Origin: Hygrophila difformis
Taxonomy: Eukaryota; Streptophyta; Magnoliopsida; Lamiales; Acanthaceae
NCBI GenBank assembly: GCA_030278955.1
Contig: JAOANR010000011.1
Span: 25,548,403-25,612,402 of the forward strand
Direction of reading: 5' to 3'
DNA length: 64,000 bases
Of this stretch, positions 21,676-33,520 are shown one piece after another. The notes under the pieces were generated by a model. It was given only the letters and a program-made list of their open reading frames with translations. It ran no database searches and was not told the origin of the DNA. Made by a program: the position numbers and the translations under genes. The stretch's first letter is position 1, and each line of letters opens with the position of its first letter.

Positions 21676-22925
21676 TGGCCGTCCCTGATTGCCCTATTGA
21701 TCCCGGTTCGGGTTCTGATTCTGTTGCTGGTTTGGGTTCCGTGGAGGGCATTGATTTTGGTTGAAATTCTGATTTGGAGGGGGTCTATACCCCTGGTTGT
21801 TTCCATTCCGCCAATCTTGATTACGAGGCTGCGCTGGCCCCGTACCCAGGTCTTCCCTCTTGGTGATGTTTTCAATTCAGGTGCAGCACTCATTCACCCG
21901 GTGGCCATTGCGACCACACCGGTAGCATGCGCCCGGCTGGGGCATCCCCGAGCCAGGTAAGGTTTGCTACGTCTCGGGCATGGTGGCACCGGGTTACCCT
22001 GGAAAAAGGTTCTCCCATCATTTCCCCTATTGTTGTTCGGAGGGGGTCTGTTCAGTCCTCCTCGAAAGTTGTTTCCTCCAGAATTGTTATCGGATCGGTT
22101 ATCCCTGTTCCTTTTATCTTGTCCTTGAGATCCCCGGCTGGGCTCTCCACTCACTTTCCTCTTCAGCTGTTGCACCCTGGCAACAGCTACCGCACGATCA
22201 TACACCGCTTGCAGGTTCGGGGAATGGACGCCAGTGATCACTTCCCGTATGGTCAAGTTTAGGCCCATTGCAAATTTTTGTGCCTTTTCCACGTCTGTCG
22301 GCACGAGTCTTGGTGCGAAACGCACCAACTCCTTGAAACGGGCGTAATACTCCTGGACTGTTTGTCCTCCTTGTTTCAACGATAGGAACTCTTCATACAT
22401 TGCTGCCTTTGTGCTCATGGGATAAAAGCGATCCCTGAGCAGTCCCATAAACTCCTCCCACGAGTAGGGTTCTTCGTCCTCAGTTAACTTCTCCTGGGTG
22501 GCACGCCACCAGTCGTCTGCCTCCCCTCCGAGGTAGTATGATGCCACATGCACTTTCTCGCCAATCGGGCACTTCACGGCGTTTAGTAACTTATCGAATG
22601 TTCGGATCCATTCCTCGAGTCTAGCCGGGTCCTCCTCGCCGGCGTAGTGCGGCGGGTGATATGAGTTCACCATGGCTAAGTAATTAATGCGGGCCTCGGG
22701 TGGAGGTACCGCAGCTGCTTGGCCCTGGTTTAACTGCGCGTTCCCTAGCACAATAAGAACCTCTTCTAAAGTGCGTAGGCGATCGCCCATGTTGTTTGGT
22801 ATAGGGTTTGTTGGCTCTTCCTGGGCGTGTACTCCCACATTTGGTATCGGCATATCTGGTTGCCTAGGTTTTTCGTTGGTATTGGGAGTAATGGGCTGGG
22901 CGCGTGGCCTTCCTCTCGGTGCCAT
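21676..22925 (-). pseudogene. gag, element D
   Basis: ATG at 22925 (MAPRGRPRAQPITPN), chosen because gags B and E start the same way; the open frame extends upstream to 23195 but that part is leader. Domains: capsid (YYLGGEADDWW, RDRFYPMSTKAAMYEEFLSLKQGGQTVQEYYARFKELVRF, given in two parts), a glycine- and asparagine-rich basic linker, then zinc knuckles. A one-base shift before ACYRCGRNGHRVNEC moves the second knuckle out of frame and creates the stop at 21894. Confidence 0.9.
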
Positions 22926-23509
22926 GCTGTTGCAAGAACAAGAGATTTTAGATTTTCTTGTTGAAGTATTATATAATGCTTGTAAGTGATTTAAATAAAG
23001 GATTGTATTAACAGGTATTAATCCATTGGATCCTGTTAGTAGAGGTTGTTTGGGGTTTAGTGTACTATTTGTTGTCGTTGGGGGTTGTTTACTACTTCTT
23101 GTTTTGTTTTCGTTTTCGTCTGTGTTTGTTTTTCGTTTTTTTTTTAAATTCGTGAACAGTATCCTGTTCAGTTTTTTTTTAGACCCTAGGGTCAAGGGTT
23201 TCGGGGTTTAGGGTTGGAGGTACCCTTGTTATCTCTTTATCACATATATAATTATAATTATATATGTTGTTTATTAATTATTACCTTGTACCTTTGTTTG
23301 GTTGGGTATCCATAAGGTATTTGAGAAAAATAGTGTAATAAAATATAAAGGATAATTTAAATATATTTATAAAATAATGCTTGTAATTTTATTGCTCAAT
23401 AGAATACTTTATTGGGTTACAAGCAATAGAAATGGGAATAGTAGCGCTGAAAATAGTTTGGAAAGGGAAATATAAATATAAATAATAGTGCATAGCTAGA
23501 TAACTAAAT

Positions 23510-23908
23510 CTAGAAGGAATATGTAGGTGCATCCTCGATGGGATCGTCCTCGTCGCTGGATACATCGATGGGTGCAGCGACATTGGGGTCAGGCCCCGGG
23601 TTCTGAAGGACCCCTCCATCAACTTCGTTGGCTAAGTTAGTCAACTCCCAGCCCAGATCCCCTACTTGTTCCTCCAAGTCATCACTCTTGTCTTGGAGGT
23701 GGGCCACTTGGGCTTGGAGCTGCGTGACTTGATTTTGCAGCTGGGTTATGTTGTGATGGTCAGTTTCCCTAAGATGTCCGATATGGGCCATGTTACCCTC
23801 TAGTTGATGTACCCGAGTCTTGAAGTAATTGACATGTTGATGTGACTCTAGGTAGGCATTCATTAGTTTCATCATCAAATTGACCATGTTTGCGTTTGGT
23901 TCAGCCAT
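23510..23908 (-). CDS. Pre-gag coiled-coil ORF, element D
   Basis: Intact 132-codon ORF starting MAEPNANMVNLMMKLMNAYL. The middle (residues about 25-90) is a likely coiled coil with repeated Q, L and H (HITQLQNQVTQLQAQVAHLQ-type heptads). The C-terminus is acidic (APIDVSSDEDDPIEDAPTYSF, last 20 or so residues). It lies about 330 bases downstream of the primer site and 585 bases upstream of gag on the same strand. Related ORFs are in C and E at the same place. It is not part of gag or pol and matches no family I know. Conservation of start, coiled coil and acidic tail across three diverged elements argues that it was translated. Confidence 0.7.
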   Translation of the reverse strand: MAEPNANMVNLMMKLMNAYLESHQHVNYFKTRVHQLEGNMAHIGHLRETDHHNITQLQNQVTQLQAQVAHLQDKSDDLEEQVGDLGWELTNLANEVDGGVLQNPGPDPNVAAPIDVSSDEDDPIEDAPTYSF

Positions 23909-24244
23909 CTAATGTCAAAAAGGGAGGTTAGAGTTAGATAAATTTCAACATGGTTAGGATATGCAGGAATTTAAATCTATATGAAATATGCATGTGCAAT
24001 CCCTCCAAATAAAAATTTAATCTATCCATGTGTTTTAAAATAAATTTACTACATGGATAATAAAAAGTGGGGCCTCTATATTGGACCAAAAATTTCAATA
24101 ATTCTTTGGCTTAAAAATATTGGCTAAGTAAGAAAAATTGGCAAAAAATAATACTAGTGGTTTTTTAATATTAAGTTTTAAAATAATACTAGTTTTAAAA
24201 TAATGGTTTAAAAATAATAATAGTAGCTTTAAAATATATTCCGG

Positions 24245-24256
24245 GCTTTGATACCA
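24245..24256 (-). other. Primer binding site of element D
   Basis: The minus strand reads TGGTATCAAAGC, one mismatch to the tRNA-Met-type site, three bases after the LTR end at 24260. Confidence 0.8.
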
Positions 24257-24259
24257 ACT

Positions 24260-25520
24260 TGTAACACCCCGGATTTGATAATCCAGGCCGGGATGCCACC
24301 GCCACACCCCCTAGCAAGACACGGATTCTCCGAGCTTGCCAAAGAGATGCAAGGCTATGAGTATTGCAAAGAGTTTAAAACAAGTCCGGAAATTTTTTTA
24401 AAATAATAATGTAATCTCATCCACACATAATAATAATAATAATAAGTTGCAGCGGAAATATTAAAATGGGGCCGACATAGCCAAAACTCGGGTTTTACTG
24501 GCCCGATATGCAAGTATCATAAAAACGACAATTTAATGTTTAAAAAGGTGTCCCCCAAATGCACATGCTTATGCATTTTCTCCATACTCTGAAAAAAAGA
24601 AAACAACAATTTTATCGGTATTATAAAATACTGAGTAAGTCGACCCTAACATAGCAATAAGGGGGTTCAATTTAGTAATAAAAATTTTACTCATAACCAT
24701 GCATGCAAGGCATTCCATTTACCAATTTAAAACAATAAAAATTTAATTTGTATACTTGAACATGCATTTAAATTCATAAATAATAAATTTAAGCATGGTG
24801 TAAATTTAAGACAAATTTAAATGTATAATTAAAGACATAAATAAATAAATAAATACATAAAAAGGATTAAGTCTTTTAATTTCTCCCGTTACGCCACCAT
24901 CTCAATAATATTTAGTTTAGCCGGCAATTCGGCGGTCGCAGCCAGTTTCGTAAGTTTTTGTTTAGCCGGTAATCCGGCGGCCGCAGCCGTATCCGCCATA
25001 CCCAGTACCACTCCGGAGCCTCGGGAAACCCATACTGATACTCCCGAGAGTGTAGGCCATATATCTCATGCCGTTTTGGCATAGTTTTTCATTCAAGTAT
25101 CTTGCGTCCATTATAGGCACGCCGTAAAAGGCTAGAGGGGCACCCTGCAGAGCACTCACCCCCTACCTAAGTATCTGATATCGTTTCAACTTAGTGTAAC
25201 CGGATTTTTGAAAATATAACTTTATCGTATATCGAGGTTTCGATTGTTTGTTTAAAAATTTCAAAATCTCACAATTTGAAATCGTTCGATGTCACAGTTT
25301 GCGCCTTTTTAATTTAAAAATTCAATTCAAGGCCGAAAAATCTGAAATTTTCACAGTATATCAAAACACCCTAACGAACAACTTTCGTGTTTTATCGATT
25401 TCGAAATAATGTGAGGAAACATGTCAAAAATCGAGTTTACTACACAGACTGTGTACTGTCAGGATTCAGTTTTGACACAGTTCAGAAATTCGACTCTTTA
25501 ACATAACAAATGGACTCCAA
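24260..25520 (-). repeat. 5' LTR of element D, interrupted by element E
   Basis: It ends CCGGGGTGTTACA on the minus strand and holds the conserved block twice: a short damaged copy at about 24917-24950 and a full one at 24960-25170. Homology with LTR C runs to ...ATGGACTCCAA at 25520, where E starts. TCCAA (25516-25520) is the expected target duplication; the other copy lies beyond the window. Confidence 0.85.
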
Positions 25521-28058
25521 TGTAATACCCAAGAAATCGACATCGAGTTTTAAATCCAAAATTTAAGAATTTGGATTTATTCATCGAAATTGAAATAATT
25601 TCGAAAGAGCGGAATTAAATATTTCGGACAGTCGCAGCTCGAAAAGAGTTATCGGATTATCCAACGATCTCGGATTATTCATATTATGATTTTTAAAATA
25701 TAAAATCATAATAATTAAAAAAGGGGGGGTGGTGGTGGTTGCGCGGTGACGGCGTGGGGCGCGCCACCAGCGCCACCAGCAGCAGTCTGGCAATTCGAGC
25801 GTTATGCTCGGTTTTTCTAATTATTTTTGACTTGGACGTTTCCAATCGGTTTGAATTCAATCATAGGACGTTGTGCGACGTTGTGGGGTGCATATCAATG
25901 ATTTTGGGTGTATTAAATCCCCTACAAAGTCAGTTTATGATGGGAACTTAATCACCAATAGAATCCTATGAAGTCATGGGGTGAGTGGGGGTTTTGGATG
26001 AAGTTTGAGGGAGTTAATTCGGGAGTTTCATGTTGCATTTCGTCTCCTCACCTCCCTAGCATCATATGCCAGTCATTGGCACACTCCCTACCCCTATAAA
26101 GACCCCTACTCAGCCTCCAAAGCCACCCATTTGCACTCCATCCGAAAATAAGTTCATAGTTGACTATTGGTGAGAAGTGGTGAGTATTCATTTTTGTGGA
26201 AGAAGGTTTGGACGAGTTGGTGCTTCCAAATCCATCATCCAGTGTTAGGTAAGAGTTTCAATTCGAATCCTTGTCCTTAGGATTGGGTTTCAGGCCCTAA
26301 CGTTAAGGTTTTTGCCAAACAACTCCATAACAGGTGCATTCGGTAGAAGTGTTTATTGTTGGGGCCAAGTTGGACGTTTTCCAAGATTCTACCAAGGAGA
26401 TTTTTGATTCCTAACTCATCCCAAGTAAGTTAGTATTGTGCACGTCGATTTTTAGAAGTTTTGGTTGAGTATAACTCGAGATATAGGCTCATCTCTTCTT
26501 CTTACAAAATCTGTCAAATAGGGTTTTCCTATGGCCAATTTTGTTGCTCTGAAATTTCGACCATGATCCGTACGTTTTTAGAAGATCCTTCCAAATTGAA
26601 ACTTGTTCCTAACATCCTAAATATGCTCTCTGTAAATGTTTAGAATTTTTGAACATGTTTTGATTAGCCAAATCGGATCTGGTATTCTGTGATTGTATGC
26701 TGTCAGTTTTAGTGTTCTTATGCAATCAGATTTTTTTGTTCAATTTACTCTTACCTATGATCATTTTCCGTGGTTGATGTCTTCATGAAACTTGTTCCAT
26801 TATGTGTCTAGATCGTCTCTGTAAAATTTTATGTCTTTTGGAGCATGATTGAAATTGTTATGAATTTTTGAACAAACTGTGGTCGGATGGAATGAAGAAT
26901 TTGAAAACCTTGCAACAGTAGGTTCTGAAATGATTTCTTTTGGGTCACTTAGAGTCCGAATTTGAAGATGCTTATTTCCAAGAAAAACGTTCATTTGGGT
27001 GTGTTCTAGCTTCTGTAATTTTTCCAGAATTTTCAAAAATGGTTTGCTACATTTTTAAATATGATTTTGAAAACTGCCACAGTGCCATTTTTAGTCGGTA
27101 AATGCTATCTTGTGTATTTGATGAGCTAAGAGTCGAATGTTACTCGTTTTTGGGAATATATGAATTCTAGAAATGTGGTGACCTTATGAAATGTTAAAAA
27201 CATGGTTTTAAAACTTTGTAAGTTTTGATCGAGTGGGATGCCCAATGTGTTAGAGGGTAAGTGCACTTGGCGTGAGCTCATTGGGCCGCCCCCTCTTTTG
27301 TAGCCAAAACGGCACATATGATATTGTGGTTTCGTGATTGTAAGAGTCTATACTCCTAGATGTATCCGTATGGGTTGTCTAGGGCTCCGGAGTGGTCTGT
27401 ATAGGGTCACTGCTTTCACATCCCTCGTGGGTACGAGTCCCAGAGGTGGGTTGATTCCAAGGGTACGTCCCTAGAATCCTTATGTTGAGTCCTTGTGGGT
27501 TTTAGTCTCAAGGGGCAAAATTTGGTGTCCTCGATCATAACGAACATTGGTGAACATTCTTGGAATATGTGTAAGAGATTTTAAATTATTTTATTTATTT
27601 ATCTTTTTAAATTAAAATATTATTTTTTGTGCTCTCCTAAAAACTTTCAAAATTTCGTTGTGCTATATATTAACTTACGCAGTACCTTTTATACTGATAA
27701 ATTATTGTTTTATTTTCTTTTCAGATTTCGCAGAGTAAGCATTGCACGGAGGGACATGATTTCCATTTTTAAAGACTTGTCGCATTTAAATTATTTTAAA
27801 TTTATGCGTTGGACTTGGACTATGTTTTGGCCGCATGTTTTGGCCCTGTTTTTTTAGCTTCCGCATTATTTTACTTGTGCATGGTGGATTATAACTCTGA
27901 TTTAAATTCGGGCACTTTTGATTGATTTTAAATATTTTCAAATAATGATGCAACTTAAGCCGTAGAATTCTTTTAAATGAGATTGATTTGATCGTGTCTT
28001 GTTTAAAAGAGTGTGGCGGTAGCGTCCCGGCCTGGGTGACCAAATCTAGGGTGTTACA
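25521..28058 (+). repeat. 5' LTR of element E
   Basis: 2538 bases, TGTAATACCCAAG...GGGTGTTACA, followed by a primer site. It contains a TATA box (26095-26101), the conserved block shared with A, C, D and F (about 27285-27400) and degenerate hairpin copies related to the array of B (27425-27520). It is about 85 percent identical by eye to LTR F where they align. Confidence 0.9.
26095..26101 (+). promoter_or_regulatory. TATA box, LTR E
   Basis: TATAAAG in the context CCCCTATAAAGACCCC, about 575 bases into the LTR and followed by a C-rich leader. Confidence 0.6.
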
Positions 28059-28061
28059 TAG

Positions 28062-28073
28062 TGGTATCAGAGC
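28062..28073 (+). other. Primer binding site of element E
   Basis: Perfect TGGTATCAGAGC, four bases after the LTR end, complementary to the 3' end of initiator tRNA-Met. Confidence 0.9.
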
Positions 28074-28317
28074 CCGAAAAAAAAATTTAGTTACTATTTT
28101 TCGGCCCAATATAGAGGCCCAAAATATTAAATATTATTTTAAGCATTTTAAATACTATTTGCATGGAAAAGAAATTTTATTTTAAAAACCAATGGAAAAA
28201 TATATCTCAAAAATTCGACAAGTCTCAAATAGTTACTATTATTTTTGGGGGGTGCATGTACATTAACATGTGTGCTTGAAATGTGCAAAATATTGATGTG
28301 TTAAAATTTATTGTTAG

Positions 28318-28785
28318 ATGGCCGACCCAAAGCTTTTTGAAATGATGACCGATATGCTATGCTCGATGACTAGTATTATGCATGAATTGAGACATAGCCG
28401 TGAGGAGGTTAGTGCATATAAACATCGTGCTAAGGTTGTCGAGGGAGAGTTGGAGAAGTTGAAGAATGCTCGACAGCAGGATTCGGGCCGCATCGCTGCT
28501 CTTGAAACTTTGTTTCATGAGGAGCAACACAACAACCATATGCTTTGAGGACGTGTGTTCACCTTGGAGCACGAGATTGTTGACTTGCAGAACCGACTCA
28601 ACCCGCTGGAACCCGAAGAGGAAGAGGAAGAGGAGGAGGACCCAGACATGTGTATTGATGTTGTTGGCGTGGAAGAGGAGGAACCAGAGGCGGAAGTAGT
28701 GGACCCACTTGTACCTCATAACTCCGACGAGGAGTATGAGCATGATAGGGCACTCCTCGGCTATTCTCCTGATTACCTACTCTAG
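28318..28785 (+). pseudogene. Pre-gag coiled-coil ORF, element E (one nonsense codon)
   Basis: Frame starting MADPKLFEMMTDMLCSMTSI, with a TGA at 28546-28548 and an otherwise open frame to 28785. After the start comes a long amphipathic segment (HSREEVSAYKHRAKVVEGEL, LEKLKNARQQ, VFTLEHEIVDLQNRL), then an acidic tail with eight consecutive E and PHNSDEEYEHDRALLGYSPD. Same position, start and design as in C and D. It stops 253 bases before gag. Function unknown. Confidence 0.65.
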
Positions 28786-29038
28786 ATTGATCGCATTATA
28801 TCATTGGATTACTGATTGCTTTTCGTATTTCATATTATCTTATTGCTTTCCGTTGTAGCTTGCCTTAAGATTCTCCTAAATGATCTATCCTAAATGATCT
28901 AATAGAATGAAGTATTTCCCCTTTTCTATAGCATCATCTCTTTTAGAATTCTGGATATTCGAAGCGTTAGCACTTTCTGACTTGACTACTAACCTACTGT
29001 AGAATTCGATTCTCATCTTTGCGTGCTTATCTAACAGA

Positions 29039-30776
29039 ATGGCGCGAAGGGGAAGGCCGCGAAGGGAAAACCCTGCCTCTAACAATGCCAATCCTAACGT
29101 AACCGCTGAAGGTGGGGCACCGATGTACCCGAATGAAGCAAATGGGCCAGTGGGCGCAAACCCACCCAACGTTGGAGGTCAGGCAGACGTCGTACCACAT
29201 GTTGTGGACGCGCGGCTGAGGACAGTAGAGCAAGTCCTCGTAGCACTAGGAAATGCCGAGGTAAATAGGGCCCAAGCGGCGGTACCTTCACCGGCAGCCC
29301 GCATTAACTATCTGGCGATGGTAAACCCCTACCAACCGCCCCACTACGAGGGACAAGAGGATCCAGCAAAGCTGGAGGACTGGATCCGTACATTCGATAA
29401 ACTTCTAAGCGCGGTAAGGTGTCCCGAAAATGAGAAGGTGAGAGTGGCAACCTATTACCTAAGTGGAGAGACGGATGAGTGGTGGCAGAGACACCAAGGA
29501 GGGCTAGCTGATGGCGAGCACGTTTATTTTTGGGAAGAATTTAAGGAGATGATGAGAGAGATATTCTACCCCCTTATTACGAAGACTGCTAAGTACAAAG
29601 AGTTCATCAACCTTCGTCAGGGCACCCAGACGGTACAGAGTACTATGCGAGGTTCAAGGAGCTCGTCCGTTTTGCTCCAACACTTGTGCCGACTGATGCT
29701 GACAAAGCCCAGAAGTAGAGAGATTTTGGTAGGAGGACAACATACTGCTCTGCAGGGTGTGTACGATCGAGCGGTGGCAATCGCTCGTGTGCAGCAGCTA
29801 AAATGCAAGGACCAGGGAGAATCGAGCAAGGGCTCAAACAACTTTGAAAAGAGAAACCGGAGCAGTGGTAATGGAAACAACTTCAGGAAAGGAAATGAGC
29901 AAGGGAGGAATGATGGGCAGAGGAGGCCCGAGAACAGAGAATTCAATCAAGGAGGCTACGGGAACAGAAGACCGGATAACCAAGGCGCTTTCATACCTAA
30001 ATGCCAGCGGTGCAATATTCCGCACTTGGTGCGAGAATGTCCAAAACCGGGGCATTGCTACAGGTGTGGCAGGGAGGGCCACATGAAAAAGGAATGCTGG
30101 ACACAAGAGGACCGTATCGAGAAGAGGCCGGATCTGCTGATCCGACCTCAGGGGAACAGACCAGCTGGGCCGAACCAGCAAAACAACCAAGGTCAGAGGT
30201 TCCCTAAGGCACAGAGGCCACCTCAGAACCAAAACCAGCAAGGAAATCAGGGGGGAGCAATGGGACGCTTGAACGTGATAAACCAAGCGGATTTGGCCGC
30301 TCAAGGAGAAGTGATCACTGGTACGTTTACTGCTTTAAGCGTACCCGTTAAAGTTTTGTTCGATTCAGGCGCGAGCTGTTCTTTAATATCTACGAAGATT
30401 GTATCTGCCTTAGATCTTCCAGCGCCTAAGAACATTAATTTAGGAATTCAATTACCATCGGCCAAGGTGGTATCGTGTTCGAAACGATACGATGGGATCT
30501 CGATAGTAATCAAGAACCTAGAATTCTTCGTGAATCTTAGAGATTTCGACGTTATCTTAGGCATGGATTTTCTGACTCAATACAAAGCCGTTATTGAGTG
30601 CCAGAAGCAGAAGATTTCCTTAGCCAAGAGTCGAGGGACGAAGGTTGTGTACTACATGCAGCCTCAAAAGAAGAACGCTAAGGTGGTGAATGCCTTGAAG
30701 TTCTGCAATCTCATACAAAAAGGCTATCACTTATATGCATGCTATGTGCATAACCTCAAAGACGAGGGATACAAGA
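29039..30776 (+). pseudogene. gag and protease of element E (cut by element F)
   Basis: ATG at 29039 (MARRGRPRRENPASNN). Capsid region YYLSGETDEWWQ and LRQGTQTVQ, basic linker, zinc knuckles CQRCNIPHLVREC and CYRCGREGHMKKEC, then protease with VLFDSGASCSLIS and FDVILGMDFLTQYKAVIEC. Between about 29635 and 29725 the frame reads wrongly: a one-base loss after TVQ and a second deletion restore it, so about 30 capsid residues are scrambled or missing. The frame ends NLKDEGYKM-stop because LTR F starts at 30777. RT and the rest would lie past the window. Confidence 0.9.
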
Positions 30777-33340
30777 TGTAATACCCGAGAAATCGACATC
30801 GGAAATTAAATCCAAAAATTTAAGAATCGGATTTAATTATCGGAACCGAAATAATTCCGAGAGAGCGGAATTAAATAATTCGGACGATGGCAACTCGAAG
30901 AGAGTTATCGGATTATCCAACAATCTCAGATAATTCATATTATGATTTTTAAAATTAAAAATCATAATAATAATAACAAAAAAAAAAAGAAAATTCGCGC
31001 AGCAGCTGGCCGCGCGGCGGCGGCGCGTGGACGCGGGGACCCCGCGGCGGCGGTGGCAGGCGACGGTTCCAAGCGGTGTACGCGGTTGCAGCTCCAATTT
31101 TCGAGATTTCTCATTTCCAATTGATCCAACTTCAATGCTCAGATATTAGGGGATGTTTTGGGACTCCTTTGGATGAATTTTGGATATATTAAACTCCTCT
31201 ACAAGTTGGATAGGTTTTGATACATAAACAATGTGGGATTAAATGAACCATGTTGTACAAGGTTGATGAATGAGGGATTGGGGAGCCTTAACTCGACCCT
31301 TGACTGGTATTATCCCCTCTTAGCTTTCCTAGGAAATAAGTGCAGCTCTTGGAAAGCTTAATACCCCCTATACTTATCCTAAATCTGAACCAAAACCCCC
31401 CTCATTCCCTAATCCGAATTTCAGGTTTCAATTGAGAGTGGTGAGTTTTTGTGAGAGTTCTTCAGTTTTCCAGAGGCCTTGGTCGATCCTCAAGCATCCT
31501 AGGTGATCAACTATTGTTAGGTAAGTGTTCTAATCCATCCCTTGTCCCTAACTTCGAACTTCAAGCCCTAGATCTGAGGATCTTTTCCAATCTCTTCAAA
31601 ATAGGATTCATTCGGTAGATTGCGGAAGAGTGGGACTGTGTTGGTCGATTTTGGAGCAAACAAGAAGGAGGAACTCAACACCAATCTCTTGAAAAGTAAG
31701 TTAGTATTGTACATTTCAAGTTTTAGAGGTTTTGGTGGAGGATCCATCAAGTTTTTGTTCGAACTCTACTCATTGCCAAATCTGCCATCTAGGGTTTTCA
31801 TCCATATAGTTTATGTTGTTTTGCGTTTTTCACTTAGATCCGTTTGTTTTTGGAAATCCTTTCTAAATAAAAAATGTTTCTAACATCATAAATATGCTCC
31901 TTGTAAATTTTCATAATTTTTGAACATGATTTGGGCATCAAAAATGGATCTGGTATTCTGAGTTTTTATGCTGGCAGTTTTAGTGCTATTGTGTAATCAG
32001 TTTTTGTTGTCCGATTTACTCTTAACTATGTTCGTTTCCAATGGTTGTTGCCTCATGAAACTTGTTCCATTATGTGTCTAGATCATCTCTGTAAAATTTC
32101 ATAATTTTTGGAGCATGTTCGGAATTGATATGAATTTTTGAATGGACTGTGGTCGGATGAACAGTAGGATTTTAATCCCTTGAGAAAGTTGGTACTGAAA
32201 TCATTTTTTTAGGCCACTTAGAGTCTGATTTCGAAGAAGCCTATTTCTAAGAAAAATGTTCATTTGGGTGTGTCCTAGCTCCTGTAAAAATTTCAGAATT
32301 TTTGAAAATGTTTTTCTAAGTTTCCATATGCGATTTCCGAAACTGCCCAAAGACTATTTTTGTCGGTAAATCGTACTTTGTGTATTTTGATGATCTACGA
32401 GTCGAATGGCTCCCATTTTTGGAAATATGTGAAATCTGGAAATGTGTGATTTTGTAAAGTGTTAAAATTATGGTTTTGAAACTTTGAGAGTTTTGATCGA
32501 GTGGGATGCCTAATGTGTTAGAGGGTAAGTGCACTTGGCGTGAGCTCGTTAGGCCGCCCCCTCTTTTGTGGCCAAAACGGCGCATATGATATTATGGTTT
32601 CGTGATTGTAAGAGTCTATACTCCTAGGTGTATCCGTATGGGTTATCTAGGGCTCCGGAGCGGTCTGTATAGGGTCACTGCTTTCACATCCCTCGTGGGT
32701 ACGAGTCCCAGAGGTGGGTTGATTCCAAGGGTACGTCCCTAGAGTTATTATATATTGGAGTTCTTGTGGGTGTAAATCCCAAGGGCTTATTTGGTGTCAT
32801 TGATCAAAATGAACATTGGTAATTTATTCGTGTGGCAAAGTGTAAGAATTTCTGTGAATTAATTTTTACTCGTTTATTTTTAAAATTAAATTCCTATCCT
32901 TTATTCACTCTTCTAAAAACTCTAAAATTCGTTATAGTATATATTAACTTACGCAGTACCTTTTGTATTGATAAATTGTTGTTTTCCATTTTTCGCAGAG
33001 TAAGCAAATGCACGATGGGATGGGATTTCGCAAATAAAGACTTGTCGCAATTATCTTTAGTTTTATTTTCCGCACTGGACTCGGACTTTGGACTTTGGTT
33101 TTTGGCCGCTTGTTTTGGCCCTTGTTTTTGCTTCCGCACTGCTTATTATTATTATGCATGTTATACTCTGATTTTAACTCCGGGCTTATTTGAATGGTTT
33201 TAAAATTATTTTAAAGTTTGATACAACTTAGCCTTAGCATCTTTCTAGATAAGCTCGATTTGGGCCGTGTCTTATTTAGAAAGGTGTGGCGGTAACGTCC
33301 CGGCCTGGGTGATCAAATCCGGGGTGTTACAAAGTGGTAT
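30777..33340 (+). mobile_element. Element F: 5' LTR and start of primer site
   Basis: LTR 30777-33331 (2555 bases, TGTAATACCCGAG...GGGTGTTACA), followed by AAGTGGTAT, the start of a tRNA-Met primer site cut at 33340 by element H. The primer site shows it is the 5' LTR of a separate insertion, not the 3' LTR of E. F sits in the protease/RT border of E; the expected target duplication is CAAGA or AAGA just before it. It carries the conserved block (32525-32660) and a weak TATA-like CTATACTTA near 31379. Confidence 0.8.
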
Positions 33341-33483
33341 TGAAACTTTTGACAATTTCCTACATGAGTTTTTCTAAAATATCCCAAGTTAAATTTATTA
33401 AAAGAAAAAGAGTTATTATTCATGGGAAAGGGGTTTAAGGATATATTTCGCTTTTTATTACTCATGTGGGGTACTCTGATTTC

Positions 33484-33520
33484 AAACGGCGCTGTGGTCC
33501 TCCCCGGCATGAAACTTTTG
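33484..33520 (-). repeat. Relict LTR-end/primer-site junction inside LTR H
   Basis: AACGGCGCTGTGGTCCTCCCCGGC followed by ATGAAACTTTTGAC (plus strand, given in two parts) closely copies the true junction at 51144-51190, lacking eight bases of the primer site. The same relict is in the other LTR (51317-51356) and in I (54949-54990). More LTR-end-like copies follow near 33605 and 33650. Confidence 0.65.

Noticed and set aside
22926..23195. Extended N-terminus of gag D
   Set aside because: The homologous gags B and E start at MAPR or MARR; the extra 90 codons are low-complexity leader.
30777..33331. 3' LTR of element E
   Set aside because: It is followed by the start of a primer binding site and is too diverged from LTR E, so it is the 5' LTR of a separate insertion (F).
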